DNA from: a virus
DNA length: 22,991 bases
Strand: one strand, 5' to 3'
IMG/VR virus record: IMGVR_UViG_3300033999_000364
Location: 1-22,991 of that record
Shown here: positions 7,964 to 16,480 of the stretch, piece after piece
How the letters are laid out: every line of letters begins with the position of its first letter
How positions within the stretch are numbered: the stretch's first letter is position 1
Translations under genes and position numbers: made by a program
Notes under the pieces: model-generated
Databases searched by the model: none
Told to the model about the DNA's origin: nothing
Seen by the model: the letters and a program-made list of their open reading frames with translations, nothing else

Positions 7964-8319
7964 CAGGTCATAAGAAAGCACTTCAAATGTTGTGGAAAGG
8001 AACCTGTTCTGTTTTCATCAGGGAAGAAAGATTAAATCCAATCACCAAAAGAACTGAATTTGAAGAAGTTCCAATTTATACAGACCAGCCCTGTAAACTA
8101 TCTTTTGCAACTGTAAAGCAAACATTGGAAAATCAAAATGTTGCTGAAGTTGTTCAGGTTACAAAACTGTTTATTTCCAATGAAATTGATATTCCAGCAG
8201 GTTCTAAAATAAGGGTTACTCAAAATGGAAAAACAGTGGATTATGAAAAGAGTGGTGAACCTGCTGTTTATACTAATCATCAAGAAATTACCCTGGAATT
8301 ATTTAAAGGGTGGGCTTAA
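7957..8319 (+). CDS. Head closure/neck protein (XkdH/YqbH-like)
   Basis: A 120-aa, mainly beta protein in the position of PBSX XkdH/YqbH, which closes the head and joins it to the tail. The N-terminus has KKALQMLWKGTCSVFIREE, followed by a small beta barrel-like region with CKLSFATVKQ, KLFISNEIDIPAGSKIRV and a final EITLELFKGWA. ATG 7957 is preferred to GTG 7948 because an AGGTG site lies 6-7 nt upstream. The start overlaps the preceding stop, and the stop overlaps the next start (TAATG). Assignment rests on gene order plus fold type, not on a unique motif. Confidence 0.75.
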   Translation: MVTGHKKALQMLWKGTCSVFIREERLNPITKRTEFEEVPIYTDQPCKLSFATVKQTLENQNVAEVVQVTKLFISNEIDIPAGSKIRVTQNGKTVDYEKSGEPAVYTNHQEITLELFKGWA

Positions 8320-8819
8320 TGGCAAGAAAATGGGGCGGTTGTGACTTTAGACAGTTGAAAAATCTTCAAGAAAAGTTGAATAAACTACAAAGGGATGATT
8401 TTCAAGCCTTTTGTGAAGAAGTTGCAAAGGAACTTGCTGCAAGATTATTGGCAAAGGTAATTAAAAGAACACCTGTTGGACAATATGAACCTTCAAGTGG
8501 TAAAACTGGTGGAACATTAAGGCGGGGCTGGACTGCTAAAACTGAAGAAGAAGCAATGAAAGGTGCAGTTCCAGGGGCAAAGGCTTATGTTGATTCCTTA
8601 AATGTTGCAAAGGTGGGTGATGTGTATCAAATTGAAATTATCAACCCTGTTCATTATGCTTCTTATGTGGAATATGGACATAGGACAAGAAATCATAAGG
8701 GTTGGGTTCCAGGAAAGTTTATGCTAACAATTTCAGCAAATGAACTTGAAACACAAGCACCCAAAATATTGGAAAAGAAAATATTGAAATACTTGGGGGA
8801 ATGTTTTGATGGTAAATGA
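8319..8819 (+). CDS. HK97 gp10-like tail completion protein (XkdI-like)
   Basis: This 166-aa protein belongs to the HK97 gp10 family of head-tail joining or tail completion proteins. It carries the usual pattern: an N-terminal helix (MARKWGGCDFRQLKNLQEK), AKVIKRTPVG, then TGGTLRRGW and the diagnostic NPVHYASYVEYGHRTR. ATG 8319 shares its A with the previous stop codon (TAATG). The C-terminal FDGK overlaps the next gene start by 11 bp. The family match is strong; the exact neck role in a contractile-tail phage is inferred from position. Confidence 0.9.
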   Translation: MARKWGGCDFRQLKNLQEKLNKLQRDDFQAFCEEVAKELAARLLAKVIKRTPVGQYEPSSGKTGGTLRRGWTAKTEEEAMKGAVPGAKAYVDSLNVAKVGDVYQIEIINPVHYASYVEYGHRTRNHKGWVPGKFMLTISANELETQAPKILEKKILKYLGECFDGK

Positions 8820-9237
8820 TTTGATTGATGGCATTTCAGTCAAATTGAACCAAGTATTTGGTGATGGGGTAAGAATATATAGTGAATCAGTGAAGCAGGG
8901 ATTAAAAGAACCCTGTTTTTTTATTGCTGTTCTGAATCCAACCCAAAACCCAATGATTGGGGTAAGGTATTTCAGGGAACATCCTTTTGATATACACTAC
9001 TTTCCTTCTAAAGATGGGGGAAATCAAGAAATTCAGGATGTGGCATCTAAATTATTTGATGCCCTTGAATATATAACCCTATTGGATGGTGATTTGGTTC
9101 GTGGAACTGAAATGCACTATGAAAAAGTTGATGGTGTTCTTCATTTCTTCGTGAAATATAACATGTTTGTTTATAAGCAGGTTGAAAAAGCAGACCCAAT
9201 GGAAACATTGACTGTCAATAACAATGTAAAGGGGTGA
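8809..9237 (+). CDS. Tail terminator protein (XkdJ-like)
   Basis: A 142-aa protein that by position and sequence type caps the finished tail and joins it to the neck. It begins MVNDLIDGISVKLNQVFGD and continues with IYSESVKQGLKEPCFFIAVL, a pattern typical of small tail terminator proteins of PBSX-type phages. ATG 8809 is preferred to TTG 8806 because of spacing from GGGGGA. It overlaps the gp10-like gene and is followed by a strong AAGGGGTG site for the next gene. Confidence 0.83.
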   Translation: MVNDLIDGISVKLNQVFGDGVRIYSESVKQGLKEPCFFIAVLNPTQNPMIGVRYFREHPFDIHYFPSKDGGNQEIQDVASKLFDALEYITLLDGDLVRGTEMHYEKVDGVLHFFVKYNMFVYKQVEKADPMETLTVNNNVKG

Positions 9238-9241
9238 TTTA

Positions 9242-9439
9242 ATGTCAGCCAAAAATAAGACAGATAAGACAACTGAAGCTTTATACACAAAGGAACAGAT
9301 ACTTTCATCTAAAAAATACAGTCATAGGAAAGATGCTTTGAATGTAGTGCTTGAAGATGATAAGCAATATACATTGAAGCAAGTTGATGGGTTGATTGAA
9401 AACTTAATGAAAATCAAAGAGAAAGGCAAGGTGAAATAA
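9242..9439 (+). CDS. YqzN/YkzM-like small protein
   Basis: A 65-aa soluble protein, with the central block YTKEQILSSKKYSHRKDALN and the tail YTLKQVDGLIENLMK. This looks like the small YqzN/YkzM-type proteins found just before the sheath gene in skin and PBSX. The function of that family is not established; it may be a capsid/tail assembly factor. The start has AAGGGGTGATTTA immediately upstream. The family call comes from memory of the motif plus the matching position. Confidence 0.8.
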   Translation: MSAKNKTDKTTEALYTKEQILSSKKYSHRKDALNVVLEDDKQYTLKQVDGLIENLMKIKEKGKVK

Positions 9440-9441
9440 TC

Positions 9442-10755
9442 ATGGCACTTGGTGGTGGAACTTTTGTCACTCAAAATAAAGTGTTGCCTGGCACATACAT
9501 TAATTTTGTCAGTGCAGCAAGAGCATCAGCAACCCTTTCTGACAGGGGCATTGCAGCATTAGCCCTGGAATTGGATTGGGGTGTTGATGATGCAGTGTTT
9601 ACAGTGACATCAGAAGAATTTCAGAAGAATTCAATGAAATATTTTGGTTATCCTTATGACCATGAAAAGCTTAAAGGGTTAAGGGATTTGTTCAGAAACA
9701 TTCATACTGGTCATTTCTATAAGCTGATGAATAATGGTGTTGCTGCTGAAAACACTTATTGCACTGCAAAATATAAAGGTGTAAGGGGCAATGATATTAA
9801 AATTGTTGTAGCAACCAATATTGATGATGAAACTAAAGTTGATGTTTCAACCTATGTTGGAACAAGGCTTGTTGACAAGCAAACTGTTCTTCCAAATACT
9901 AATAACCTGATTGATAATGATTGGGTGGTATGGAAGAAGAATGTTGATATAAACCCAACTGCTGGATTACCTCTTACTTCAGGCAGTAATGGTGATGCAA
10001 TAACTGGACTTCAATATCAAGACTTCCTGGATGCAATTGAATCTTATAGCTTCAATACCCTTGGCTGCCTATCAGTAACAGAACCTATTATAAATTTAGT
10101 GGTTCAGTTTACAAAGAGGATGAGGGATGAAGTTGGAATAAAATTTCAAACTGTTGTTTATAAGACCCCTGCTGATTATGAAGGAGTTATTTCAGTTGAA
10201 AACAAAGTTCTTGATGAAGGTGTTCCTGAATCTTCTTTGGTGTATTGGGTAACAGGGGCTGAAGCTGGTTGCCCAGTAAACAGAAGCTTGACCAATAGCT
10301 TATATGATGGGGAATTTACTGTTGATACTGATTACACCCAATCTGAACTGGAAGCTGCCATTCTTGGCGGTAAGTTCATCCTGCATAAGGTGGGTGATAA
10401 TGTAAGAGTGCTTGAAGATATAAATACCTTCATCACTGTTACAGATGAAAAATCCAGTGATTTTAGTAGTAATCAGACAATTAGGGTTCTTGACCAAATT
10501 GCAAATGATATTGCTGCATTGTTTAATTCTAAATACCTGGGCAATGTTCCCAATGATGAATCAGGAAGAATTAGCCTTTGGAATGACATTGTAACCCATC
10601 ATCAGCAACTTCAAAGCATCAGGGCAATTGAAAACTTTGAACCTGACCAGGTAACAGTTGAAAAAGGTGATACTAAAAAGGCTGTTGTTGTAAATGATGT
10701 GGTTACACCAGTAAATGCAATGTCACAATTATACATGACTGTTGTGGTTCAATAA
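9442..10755 (+). CDS. xkdK: Contractile tail sheath protein (XkdK-like)
   Basis: At 437 aa this is the sheath protein whose contraction drives the tail tube through the cell envelope, and it shows that the phage is a myovirus. The N-terminus GGGTFVTQNKVLPGTYINF and the RGIAALALELDWG segment are typical of the PBSX-type sheath family. The C-terminal domain with QIANDIAALFNSKYLGNVPND and the last beta strand AMSQLYMTVVV form the inter-subunit handshake in this family. The start has AAGGTGA upstream. The tube gene follows 18 bp downstream, the classic sheath-tube pair. Confidence 0.95.
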   Translation: MALGGGTFVTQNKVLPGTYINFVSAARASATLSDRGIAALALELDWGVDDAVFTVTSEEFQKNSMKYFGYPYDHEKLKGLRDLFRNIHTGHFYKLMNNGVAAENTYCTAKYKGVRGNDIKIVVATNIDDETKVDVSTYVGTRLVDKQTVLPNTNNLIDNDWVVWKKNVDINPTAGLPLTSGSNGDAITGLQYQDFLDAIESYSFNTLGCLSVTEPIINLVVQFTKRMRDEVGIKFQTVVYKTPADYEGVISVENKVLDEGVPESSLVYWVTGAEAGCPVNRSLTNSLYDGEFTVDTDYTQSELEAAILGGKFILHKVGDNVRVLEDINTFITVTDEKSSDFSSNQTIRVLDQIANDIAALFNSKYLGNVPNDESGRISLWNDIVTHHQQLQSIRAIENFEPDQVTVEKGDTKKAVVVNDVVTPVNAMSQLYMTVVVQ

Positions 10756-10773
10756 GGAAAGGGGTGTTAATAG

Positions 10774-11241
10774 ATGAATACAATGAAGGCAAAAGATGCT
10801 GTCAGTGCTTCTTTAGCTGAATGTTTTGTTACCATTGATGGTAATAGATATAACTTCATGCAAGCAATTGACCTGGAAGCAACCTTTGAAAAGCAAAAAA
10901 CAGAAGTTCCCATTTTGGGTAAAACAGGCAGGGGTAATAAAAGCACTGGTTGGAGAGGAACAGGAACTGCAACCTTCCACTATAACACCAGTATTTTCAG
11001 GGAATTGCTTTACAGGTATAAGAACACTGGTGAAGATATTTACTTTGATATTCAGGTAACCAATGAAGACCCAACCAGTTCAGTTGGCAGACAAACGGTA
11101 ATTTTGAAAGACTGCAACATTGATGGTGGTATTTTAACCAAGTTTGACGCTGATGCAGATTATTTGGATGAAACATTGGACTTCACCTTTGAGGACTTTG
11201 AAATTCCTGAAAAATTTAATATGCTTCCTGGAATGAGATAA
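10774..11241 (+). CDS. xkdM: Tail tube protein (XkdM-like)
   Basis: This 155-aa protein forms the inner tube of the contractile tail. The PBSX XkdM-type pattern is visible: AECFVTIDGNRYNFMQAIDL, then KTEVPILGKTGRGNKSTGW and the C-terminal LDFTFEDFEIPEKF. ATG 10774 has an AAAGGGGTG site 9 nt upstream. Its place directly after the sheath and before the chaperone fits. It is mainly beta, as expected for a tube monomer. No anomalies were noticed. Confidence 0.94.
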   Translation: MNTMKAKDAVSASLAECFVTIDGNRYNFMQAIDLEATFEKQKTEVPILGKTGRGNKSTGWRGTGTATFHYNTSIFRELLYRYKNTGEDIYFDIQVTNEDPTSSVGRQTVILKDCNIDGGILTKFDADADYLDETLDFTFEDFEIPEKFNMLPGMR

Positions 11242-11261
11242 TAAAGAAAGGATGATGTTGG

Positions 11262-11693
11262 ATGAGTAATCTTTCAGCATTTTTGGCACAAAATGCCTTG
11301 AAAGTTGAGAATGTGAAACATGTTGTTTCAAAAAGATTTGTTGATGAAAAAGGGGAACCTATTCCTTGGGAAATTCGTTGTATTACTTCAACAGAAGATG
11401 AAGCTTTAAGAAAATCCTGCACTAAAAGGGTTCCCATTCCTGGTAAAAGAAATCAATATACACAGGAAGTTGACTATAACTTATATCTTGGAAAGTTAGC
11501 GGTAGCTTGCACTGTTTTCCCAAACCTTCATGACAAAGAACTTCAGGATAGTTATGGGGTTATGGGTGCAGATACATTGCTTAAAACCATGTTGACACCT
11601 GGGGAATATGCCGATTACCTGACCAAGATTCAAGAAATCAATGGTTTTGAAGTAAGCTTTGAAGAAGCGGTTGATGAAGCAAAAAACTCATAA
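11262..11693 (+). CDS. xkdN: Tail assembly chaperone, short form (XkdN-like)
   Basis: This 143-aa protein corresponds to XkdN of PBSX and acts like lambda gpG: it binds the tape measure protein and helps the tube polymerise around it. Recognisable pieces are the N-terminal MSNLSAFLAQNALKVENVKH, WEIRCITSTEDEALRKSC, and the later ELQDSYGVMGADTLLKTML. Just before the stop the codons GCA AAA AAC TCA TAA contain a canonical -1 slippery heptamer; the long chaperone form made by frameshifting is listed separately. The start has a GAAAGGATGATG region upstream. Confidence 0.92.
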   Translation: MSNLSAFLAQNALKVENVKHVVSKRFVDEKGEPIPWEIRCITSTEDEALRKSCTKRVPIPGKRNQYTQEVDYNLYLGKLAVACTVFPNLHDKELQDSYGVMGADTLLKTMLTPGEYADYLTKIQEINGFEVSFEEAVDEAKNS

Positions 11694-11735
11694 AAGAAGG
11701 CGATTTTGAAGCAAATATTGCTTACTATTGCCTTC
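11681..11735 (+). promoter_or_regulatory. Programmed -1 frameshift signal
   Basis: The slippery heptamer A AAA AAC (11681-11687) lies in the correct zero-frame phase (GCA AAA AAC). After an 8-nt spacer there is a nested hairpin: outer stem GAAGGC (11696-11701) with GCCTTC (11730-11735), and inner stem AAGCAA (11709-11714) with TTGCTT (11718-11723). Heptamer, spacer and stem-loop match the textbook layout of stimulated frameshifting. Confidence 0.85.
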
Positions 11736-11878
11736 ACAAGTTTAATATGCTTCCTTCTCAATTCTTGGCACTTGATAGACAAGAAAGGGCTTTTATTGTT
11801 GCAGCAATAGAAATCAAAGTTGAAGAAGATAAAAAGCGGGAAAAACAGATTAAGAAGCCCACAAGAAAGAAAAGGTAA
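11681..11878 (+). CDS. Frameshifted extension of the tail chaperone (gpGT-like)
   Basis: A -1 reading frame opens at the end of xkdN and runs to TAA 11876-11878. It has no usable start or ribosome binding site of its own, so it is probably reached by a -1 ribosomal shift at A AAA AAC (11681-11687). The fusion would be about 205 aa: 142 codons in frame 0, then 63 from CTC 11687. The extension reads LIKEGDFEANIAYYCLHKFN, then MLPSQFLALDRQERAFIVAA, with a very basic tail. Strings such as LDRQERAFIVAAIEIKVE are typical of the T segment of phage tail chaperones, which binds tube or tape measure. This explains an otherwise unassigned 240-bp stretch before the tape measure. Confidence 0.85.
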   Translation, partial: KKLIKEGDFEANIAYYCLHKFNMLPSQFLALDRQERAFIVAAIEIKVEEDKKREKQIKKPTRKKR

Positions 11879-11915
11879 CAGGATGGTTGTTTACAATGAC
11901 CATCCTGTTATCTAT
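11876..11915 (+). terminator. Strong hairpin after tail chaperone
   Basis: A perfect 12-bp inverted repeat, TAACAGGATGGT (11876-11887) with ACCATCCTGTTA (11899-11910), has an 11-nt loop. The left arm includes the stop codon of the frameshifted chaperone. The tail TCTATTTG is only weakly T-rich, so it may be a weak terminator or an mRNA-protecting hairpin before the tape measure gene. Confidence 0.6.
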
Positions 11916-11934
11916 TTGAAAGGTAGGTGAGAAC

Positions 11935-14043
11935 ATGGCAACAATCAGAACTGCAATTCAAGTTTATGATGGAATGTCACCAGGGTTGAAAGCCATCACT
12001 AATGCACTAAACATTACTATTTCAAGCTTTGAAGCAATGCAAAGGGCTTCCAGTAATGCAATAGATACAAGTAGTATCCAGGCTGCAAGAGAACAATTAA
12101 ATAAGGCTGAAATTGCCTTTGATGAAGTTGAACGGGAAATTAAGCAAGCCAATGAACAGCAACAAAAATTTAATAATGAAATAAGAAATGGTCAAACTGC
12201 TGCAAGTGGACTTCATAGTAAATTTATGAAGATTGCTGCAACTGTTGGTGCTGTTTTAGGTGCAAAGCAAATTATTGGCTTATCGGATGAAATAACCCAA
12301 ACAACAGCAAGACTTAATATGATAAATGATGGACTTCAAACCACTGAACAACTTCAAAATATGATATTCCAATCTGCCCAAAGGTCAAGGGCTTCTTATG
12401 CTGATACTGCTGATATTGTTGCAAAGCTTGGATTGAGGGCTGGGGATGCTTTTGCTTCTAATGCTGAAACAATTGCATTTGCTGAAAACTTGAATAAAAT
12501 GTTTGTAGTTGCTGGTGCTTCACAACAGGAAATGGCTTCTGCAAGCTTACAATTGACACAGGCTTTAGGTTCAGGTGTTCTTCGTGGGGAAGAACTTAAT
12601 GCAGTGTTTGAAGCAGCACCTAATATTATTCAAACTATTGCTGATTACTTGGATGTTCCCATTGGTCAAATTCGTGATATGGCAGCGGAAGGTCAAATTA
12701 CTGCTGATATTGTAAAAAATGCAGTATTAAGTGCAACAGAAGAAATTAATCAGCAATTTGAAAGTATGCCAATGACCTTTGCCCAAATTTGGACAATGAT
12801 AAAGAATGAAGCTTTAATGGCTTTTCAACCAGTATTGCAAAGAATGAATGAAATCGGAAATAGTGAACGGTTTAATATTTTGATAAATAATCTTATCAAT
12901 GGAATAGTCATTCTTGCAACGGTGGCAGCGGAACTATTTGACATCATAACTTCAATTGCTGGTGTAATTTCTGATAATTGGTCATGGCTTGAACCTATTG
13001 TTTGGGGAATTGTGGGTGCTTTCATAGCTTATAATGCAGTTGCCCTTATTACCAATGCAATACTTGCTATTCAAGGAATACAGGCTAAAATTGCAGCAGC
13101 AAGTCAGATGATGCAGGCAGGTGCAACTTTTACTGCAACGGTAGCCCAGCATGGACTTAATGCAGCTTTATATGCTTGCCCATTGACTTGGATTATACTT
13201 TTAATCATTGCTTTAATAGCTTTGTTTTATGCAGCGGTTGCAGCAGTAAATCATTTTGCGGGAACATCAGTAAGTGCAACTGGAATTATTGTGGGTGCTT
13301 TTATGGTAGCACTTGCTTTTATAGGTAACCTATTTCTTGGATTGTGGAACTTAATTGTTGATGTTGCTGCTTCTATTTGGGATGTTATTGCAACGGTAGC
13401 TGAATTTTTAGCAAATGTATTTAATGACCCAATAGGTTCCATAGTAAGATTATTTGCTGGAATGGCTGATGCTGTTCTTGGTATTTTACAGGGTATTGCT
13501 AAAGCCATTGATGCCATATTTGGTTCCAATCTTGCTGAAGCTGTTAGCGGTTGGAGAAGTGGACTTAAAGGTGCAGTTGATGACCTGGTTGGTGAAGCTA
13601 AAATACAAATTCCAAGGCTGGACACCAGTTCATTATATTTAGACAGGTTTGAATACGGTAAAGCCTGGGAATATGGATATGCTGCTGGTGAAAAGTTTGA
13701 AGAAAGCATAAATCTGAAAAACATCTTGGGTGATGCTTCAAGAACATTGGATGCTTATGAACTTGGAAATCAACTTGATGGTATTTATAGTGGTGTTGAT
13801 AGCACAGCACTTAATACAGCAGCCATGAAAGATTCAATGGATGCAACTGAAGAAGAATTGAAATATTTAAGGGATATAGCCGAACAAGAAGTAATTAATA
13901 GGTTCACCACTGCTGAAATCAGAATTGATGCACCAATAAATGCAAATATTGCTTCCAACATGGATTTAGATGGAGTAGTAAATTACCTTGAAGAAAAACT
14001 TTATGAAACAATGCAAGTTGCAGCGGAAGGAGTGCATGAGTAA
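11935..14043 (+). CDS. Tail tape measure protein
   Basis: A 702-aa protein that sets tail length and is probably threaded through the tube. Residues about 1-100 form a helical, coiled-coil N-terminus. Residues about 100-285 contain the tape measure N-terminal domain with [20 protein letters not shown], then [20 protein letters not shown], a conserved string in many phages. At least four hydrophobic segments follow between about 320 and 490, such as [20 protein letters not shown]. The C-terminal 150 residues are hydrophilic. At this length the tail should be fairly short. The start has AAGGTAGGTGAG 5 nt upstream, and the stop overlaps the LysM gene start (TAATG). Confidence 0.94.
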   Translation: MATIRTAIQVYDGMSPGLKAITNALNITISSFEAMQRASSNAIDTSSIQAAREQLNKAEIAFDEVEREIKQANEQQQKFNNEIRNGQTAASGLHSKFMKIAATVGAVLGAKQIIGLSDEITQTTARLNMINDGLQTTEQLQNMIFQSAQRSRASYADTADIVAKLGLRAGDAFASNAETIAFAENLNKMFVVAGASQQEMASASLQLTQALGSGVLRGEELNAVFEAAPNIIQTIADYLDVPIGQIRDMAAEGQITADIVKNAVLSATEEINQQFESMPMTFAQIWTMIKNEALMAFQPVLQRMNEIGNSERFNILINNLINGIVILATVAAELFDIITSIAGVISDNWSWLEPIVWGIVGAFIAYNAVALITNAILAIQGIQAKIAAASQMMQAGATFTATVAQHGLNAALYACPLTWIILLIIALIALFYAAVAAVNHFAGTSVSATGIIVGAFMVALAFIGNLFLGLWNLIVDVAASIWDVIATVAEFLANVFNDPIGSIVRLFAGMADAVLGILQGIAKAIDAIFGSNLAEAVSGWRSGLKGAVDDLVGEAKIQIPRLDTSSLYLDRFEYGKAWEYGYAAGEKFEESINLKNILGDASRTLDAYELGNQLDGIYSGVDSTALNTAAMKDSMDATEEELKYLRDIAEQEVINRFTTAEIRIDAPINANIASNMDLDGVVNYLEEKLYETMQVAAEGVHE

Positions 14044-14720
14044 TGGCATATATAATGTATTTGGATGGTGTTGCCTTACCTGTCACACCTTCCAAATTAG
14101 AAATGAAAATAAAAAATCAAAATAAAACCATCAATCTAATAAATGATGGTGAAGTGAATATGTTAAAGGATGCTGGACTTACTGATATAAGCTTTGAAGC
14201 GGTTATTCCACATGTCAAGTATCCTTATGCAATATATCCAAGTGGTTTTAAGGCTGCTGATTTTTATTTGAATAAGTTTGAGCAGCTAAAGACCAGTAAA
14301 AAGCCTTTTCAATTTATTTGTTCAAGGGTTTCCCCTTCCAGGAAGCTTTTATTTGATACTAACATCAAAGTTTCCTTGGAAGATTACAGGATTAAAGAAG
14401 ATGCTTTGGATGGGCAGGAATTAAAGGTTTCTGTTAAATTAAAGCAATATAAGGACTATGGAACCAAGCTTGTAAATATTAAAATACAGCAACAAGCAGC
14501 GGTTCAAGTGGCAAGTGCAACTGTTCAAAAACCAAGACCTGCTGAAACTGCCCCAAAGTTGAAAACTTATACTGTTAAGCGGGGGGATACTCTATGGGCA
14601 ATAGCAAAGAAATATTTGGGGAATGGTAATAGATACACTGAAATTTATAACTTGAATAAGAATAAAATATCAAACCCCAATTTGATTTACCCTGGTCAAG
14701 TTTTGACTTTGCCAAGTTAA
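14043..14720 (+). CDS. xkdP: LysM baseplate hub protein (XkdP-like)
   Basis: This 225-aa protein matches PBSX XkdP, a baseplate protein that contacts the tail tip and carries a peptidoglycan-binding LysM domain. Residues 1-160 form the phage-specific part: MYLDGVALPVTPSKLEMKI, then LTDISFEAVIPHVKYPY and FICSRVSPSRKLLFDTNI. Residues about 174-225 form a LysM domain: TYTVKRGDTLWAIAKKYLG, then NRYTEIYNLNKNKISNPN and LIYPGQVLTLPS. ATG 14043 reuses the last A of the preceding TAA, so translation is probably coupled. LysM would anchor the baseplate to the wall or guide a hydrolase; no catalytic domain is seen. Confidence 0.94.
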   Translation: MAYIMYLDGVALPVTPSKLEMKIKNQNKTINLINDGEVNMLKDAGLTDISFEAVIPHVKYPYAIYPSGFKAADFYLNKFEQLKTSKKPFQFICSRVSPSRKLLFDTNIKVSLEDYRIKEDALDGQELKVSVKLKQYKDYGTKLVNIKIQQQAAVQVASATVQKPRPAETAPKLKTYTVKRGDTLWAIAKKYLGNGNRYTEIYNLNKNKISNPNLIYPGQVLTLPS

Positions 14721-14735
14721 AGGGCAGGTGGTGAT

Positions 14736-15692
14736 ATGATTGAACTTTTAATTCAAAATGGAAATAGAGTGTTTCAACCTGTTCTTCAGGATGAAATAAG
14801 ATGGGAAACAGAAAGGAAAGGTCAACCTGGAAAGTTGACTTTTTCTGTTATAAGAGATTCTATTATTGATTTTCAAGAAGGGAACCCTGTAAGGTTAAGG
14901 GTTAATGGCACAAATATATTTTATGGCTTTGTATTTAAGAAGCAGCGGGATAAAGAAAACATTATCAATGTTACAGCTTATGACCAATTAAGATATTTGA
15001 AGAATAAGGACACTTATATTTATAGCAATAAGACTGCTTCTGAACTAATTGAAATGATTGCAGCAGATTTCAATCTTCGTGTTGGAGTTTTAGAAGATAC
15101 AGGTTTTAAGATTGCTTCCAGGATAGAGGACAACAAAAGTTTATTTGATATTATTCAAAATGCCCTGGATATAACCTTGGAAAACAGAAGAAAAATGTAT
15201 GTTTTATATGATGATTTTGGAAAATTGACCTTAAAAAATGTGGAATCTATGAGGTTAAACCTGTTGATTGATGAAGAAACTGCTGAAAACTACAAATATA
15301 CATCCACAATTGATGGTGAAACATACAACAAAATAAAGCTTTCTTATGAAAATAATGAAACTGGTAAAAGGGAAATTTACATTGCCCAGGATTCAAGAAA
15401 TATAAATAATTGGGGGGTGTTGCAATACTTTGAAAACATTGATGACAAGGTAAACGGTAAAGCAAAAGCTGATGCCCTGCTTCAACTATACAATAGAAAA
15501 ACTCGTAATCTTACCATCAGTAATGCTTTTGGTGATGTCAGGGTTCGTGCTGGCTGTTCCCTTCCTGTCAAGCTTAATTTGGGGGATATAAATGTTCAAA
15601 ATTTCATGCTTGTTGAAAAGGTGCAACATATCTTCAAAAATGATGAACACATGATGAACTTGACATTAAGAGGGGGTGGCTTCAGTGCCTAA
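14736..15692 (+). CDS. xkdQ: Baseplate hub protein, late control D-like (XkdQ-like)
   Basis: A 318-aa protein equivalent to XkdQ/YqbQ, related to gpD/gp27-type hub proteins that form the central baseplate cylinder. Typical strings are the N-terminal MIELLIQNGNRVFQPVL, then EGNPVRLRVNGTNIFYGFVF and NVTAYDQLRYLKNKDTYIY, with the C-terminal hub segment RAGCSLPVKLNLGDINVQ. The start has AGGGCAGGTGGTGAT just upstream. Its 3' end overlaps the next gene by 8 bp. Position between LysM protein and DUF2577 protein is standard for this group. Confidence 0.92.
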   Translation: MIELLIQNGNRVFQPVLQDEIRWETERKGQPGKLTFSVIRDSIIDFQEGNPVRLRVNGTNIFYGFVFKKQRDKENIINVTAYDQLRYLKNKDTYIYSNKTASELIEMIAADFNLRVGVLEDTGFKIASRIEDNKSLFDIIQNALDITLENRRKMYVLYDDFGKLTLKNVESMRLNLLIDEETAENYKYTSTIDGETYNKIKLSYENNETGKREIYIAQDSRNINNWGVLQYFENIDDKVNGKAKADALLQLYNRKTRNLTISNAFGDVRVRAGCSLPVKLNLGDINVQNFMLVEKVQHIFKNDEHMMNLTLRGGGFSA

Positions 15693-16077
15693 TTTAATTG
15701 AGATTATAAAGCAAGCTGCTATTGAAGCGGTTACTACTTCAAACCCTTGTGCAATTATGTTTGGCACAGTCACCAGCATAAACCCATTAAAAATAAATGT
15801 AGAACAAAGATTGACATTGGATGCTTCACACTTAATTTTAACAAGCCTGGTAAGAGATATTGAAGTCGATATGACATTAAACCATTCAACTGAAGAACAT
15901 ACCCATAATCATACTATACCAGGTGATAGTTCAACATCTAATGAAACCCATAAACATGACATCAAAGGAAAAAAGACCATGAAAGTTCATCTGGGGCTTA
16001 AAGTTGGTGAGTCAGTTATATTACTTCGGGTTCAGGGTGGGCAAAAATATATTGTTTTAGATAGGGTGGTGATTTAA
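15685..16077 (+). CDS. xkdR: Baseplate protein, DUF2577 (XkdR-like)
   Basis: This 130-aa protein resembles XkdR/DUF2577, a small baseplate spike-associated beta protein. It contains CAIMFGTVTSINPLKINVEQ at the start of an OB-like fold, a histidine-rich loop (EEHTHNHTIPG, then ETHKHDIKG) that could bind metal, and VGESVILLRVQGGQKYIVLD at the end. GTG 15685 is preferred to GTG 15676: the ribosome binding site AGGGGGTGG occupies 15671-15679, inside the longer version. The stop overlaps the next start (TTTAATG). The histidine cluster is seen; metal binding is an inference. Confidence 0.88.
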   Translation: MPNLIEIIKQAAIEAVTTSNPCAIMFGTVTSINPLKINVEQRLTLDASHLILTSLVRDIEVDMTLNHSTEEHTHNHTIPGDSSTSNETHKHDIKGKKTMKVHLGLKVGESVILLRVQGGQKYIVLDRVVI

Positions 16078-16478
16078 TGCTTCCAGCGGTAAATGATGAT
16101 TTACAAAAGGACTTTGAAATTGAAGAAGAAACTTCGCATACTTACAAATTAGACTTGGATAATTCAACAATTGCTGGGTATGTTGATGACCTTGAAGCCA
16201 TGAAACAAGCAATTTATTTAATTTTGAACATTGAAAGATATGAATATCTAATTTATAGCTGGAATTATGGTATTGAATTAAATGACTTATATGGTCAACC
16301 AATACCCTTCGTTCTTCCTGAACTCAAAAGAAGAATTACTGAAGCATTGGTTCAAGATTCAAGAATACTTGGAGTTGATAACTTTTCTTTTGAAGTAAAC
16401 AAAGGAAAAATTCATGCGACTTTTACAGTACACACAATATATGGTGATGTTGAAGCAGAAAAGGTGGTGAGTATATAA
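16077..16478 (+). CDS. xkdS: Baseplate wedge protein, DUF2634/gp25-like (XkdS-like)
   Basis: A 133-aa protein matching XkdS/DUF2634, a gp25-like wedge component that starts sheath polymerisation. The motif YEYLIYSWNYGIELNDLYGQ and ELKRRITEALVQDSRILGV are typical: the first is the conserved core, the second the following helix. The upstream GGTGGTGATTTA serves as ribosome binding site within the previous gene, and the ATG uses the last A of its stop. The C-terminal VEAEKVVSI strand probably interacts with neighbouring subunits. Confidence 0.92.
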   Translation: MLPAVNDDLQKDFEIEEETSHTYKLDLDNSTIAGYVDDLEAMKQAIYLILNIERYEYLIYSWNYGIELNDLYGQPIPFVLPELKRRITEALVQDSRILGVDNFSFEVNKGKIHATFTVHTIYGDVEAEKVVSI

Positions 16479-16480
16479 CC

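Noticed and set aside
13251-13724. 157-aa minus-strand ORF opposite the tape measure gene.
   Set aside because: It mirrors a well-supported gene; no start signal and no family features on the minus strand.
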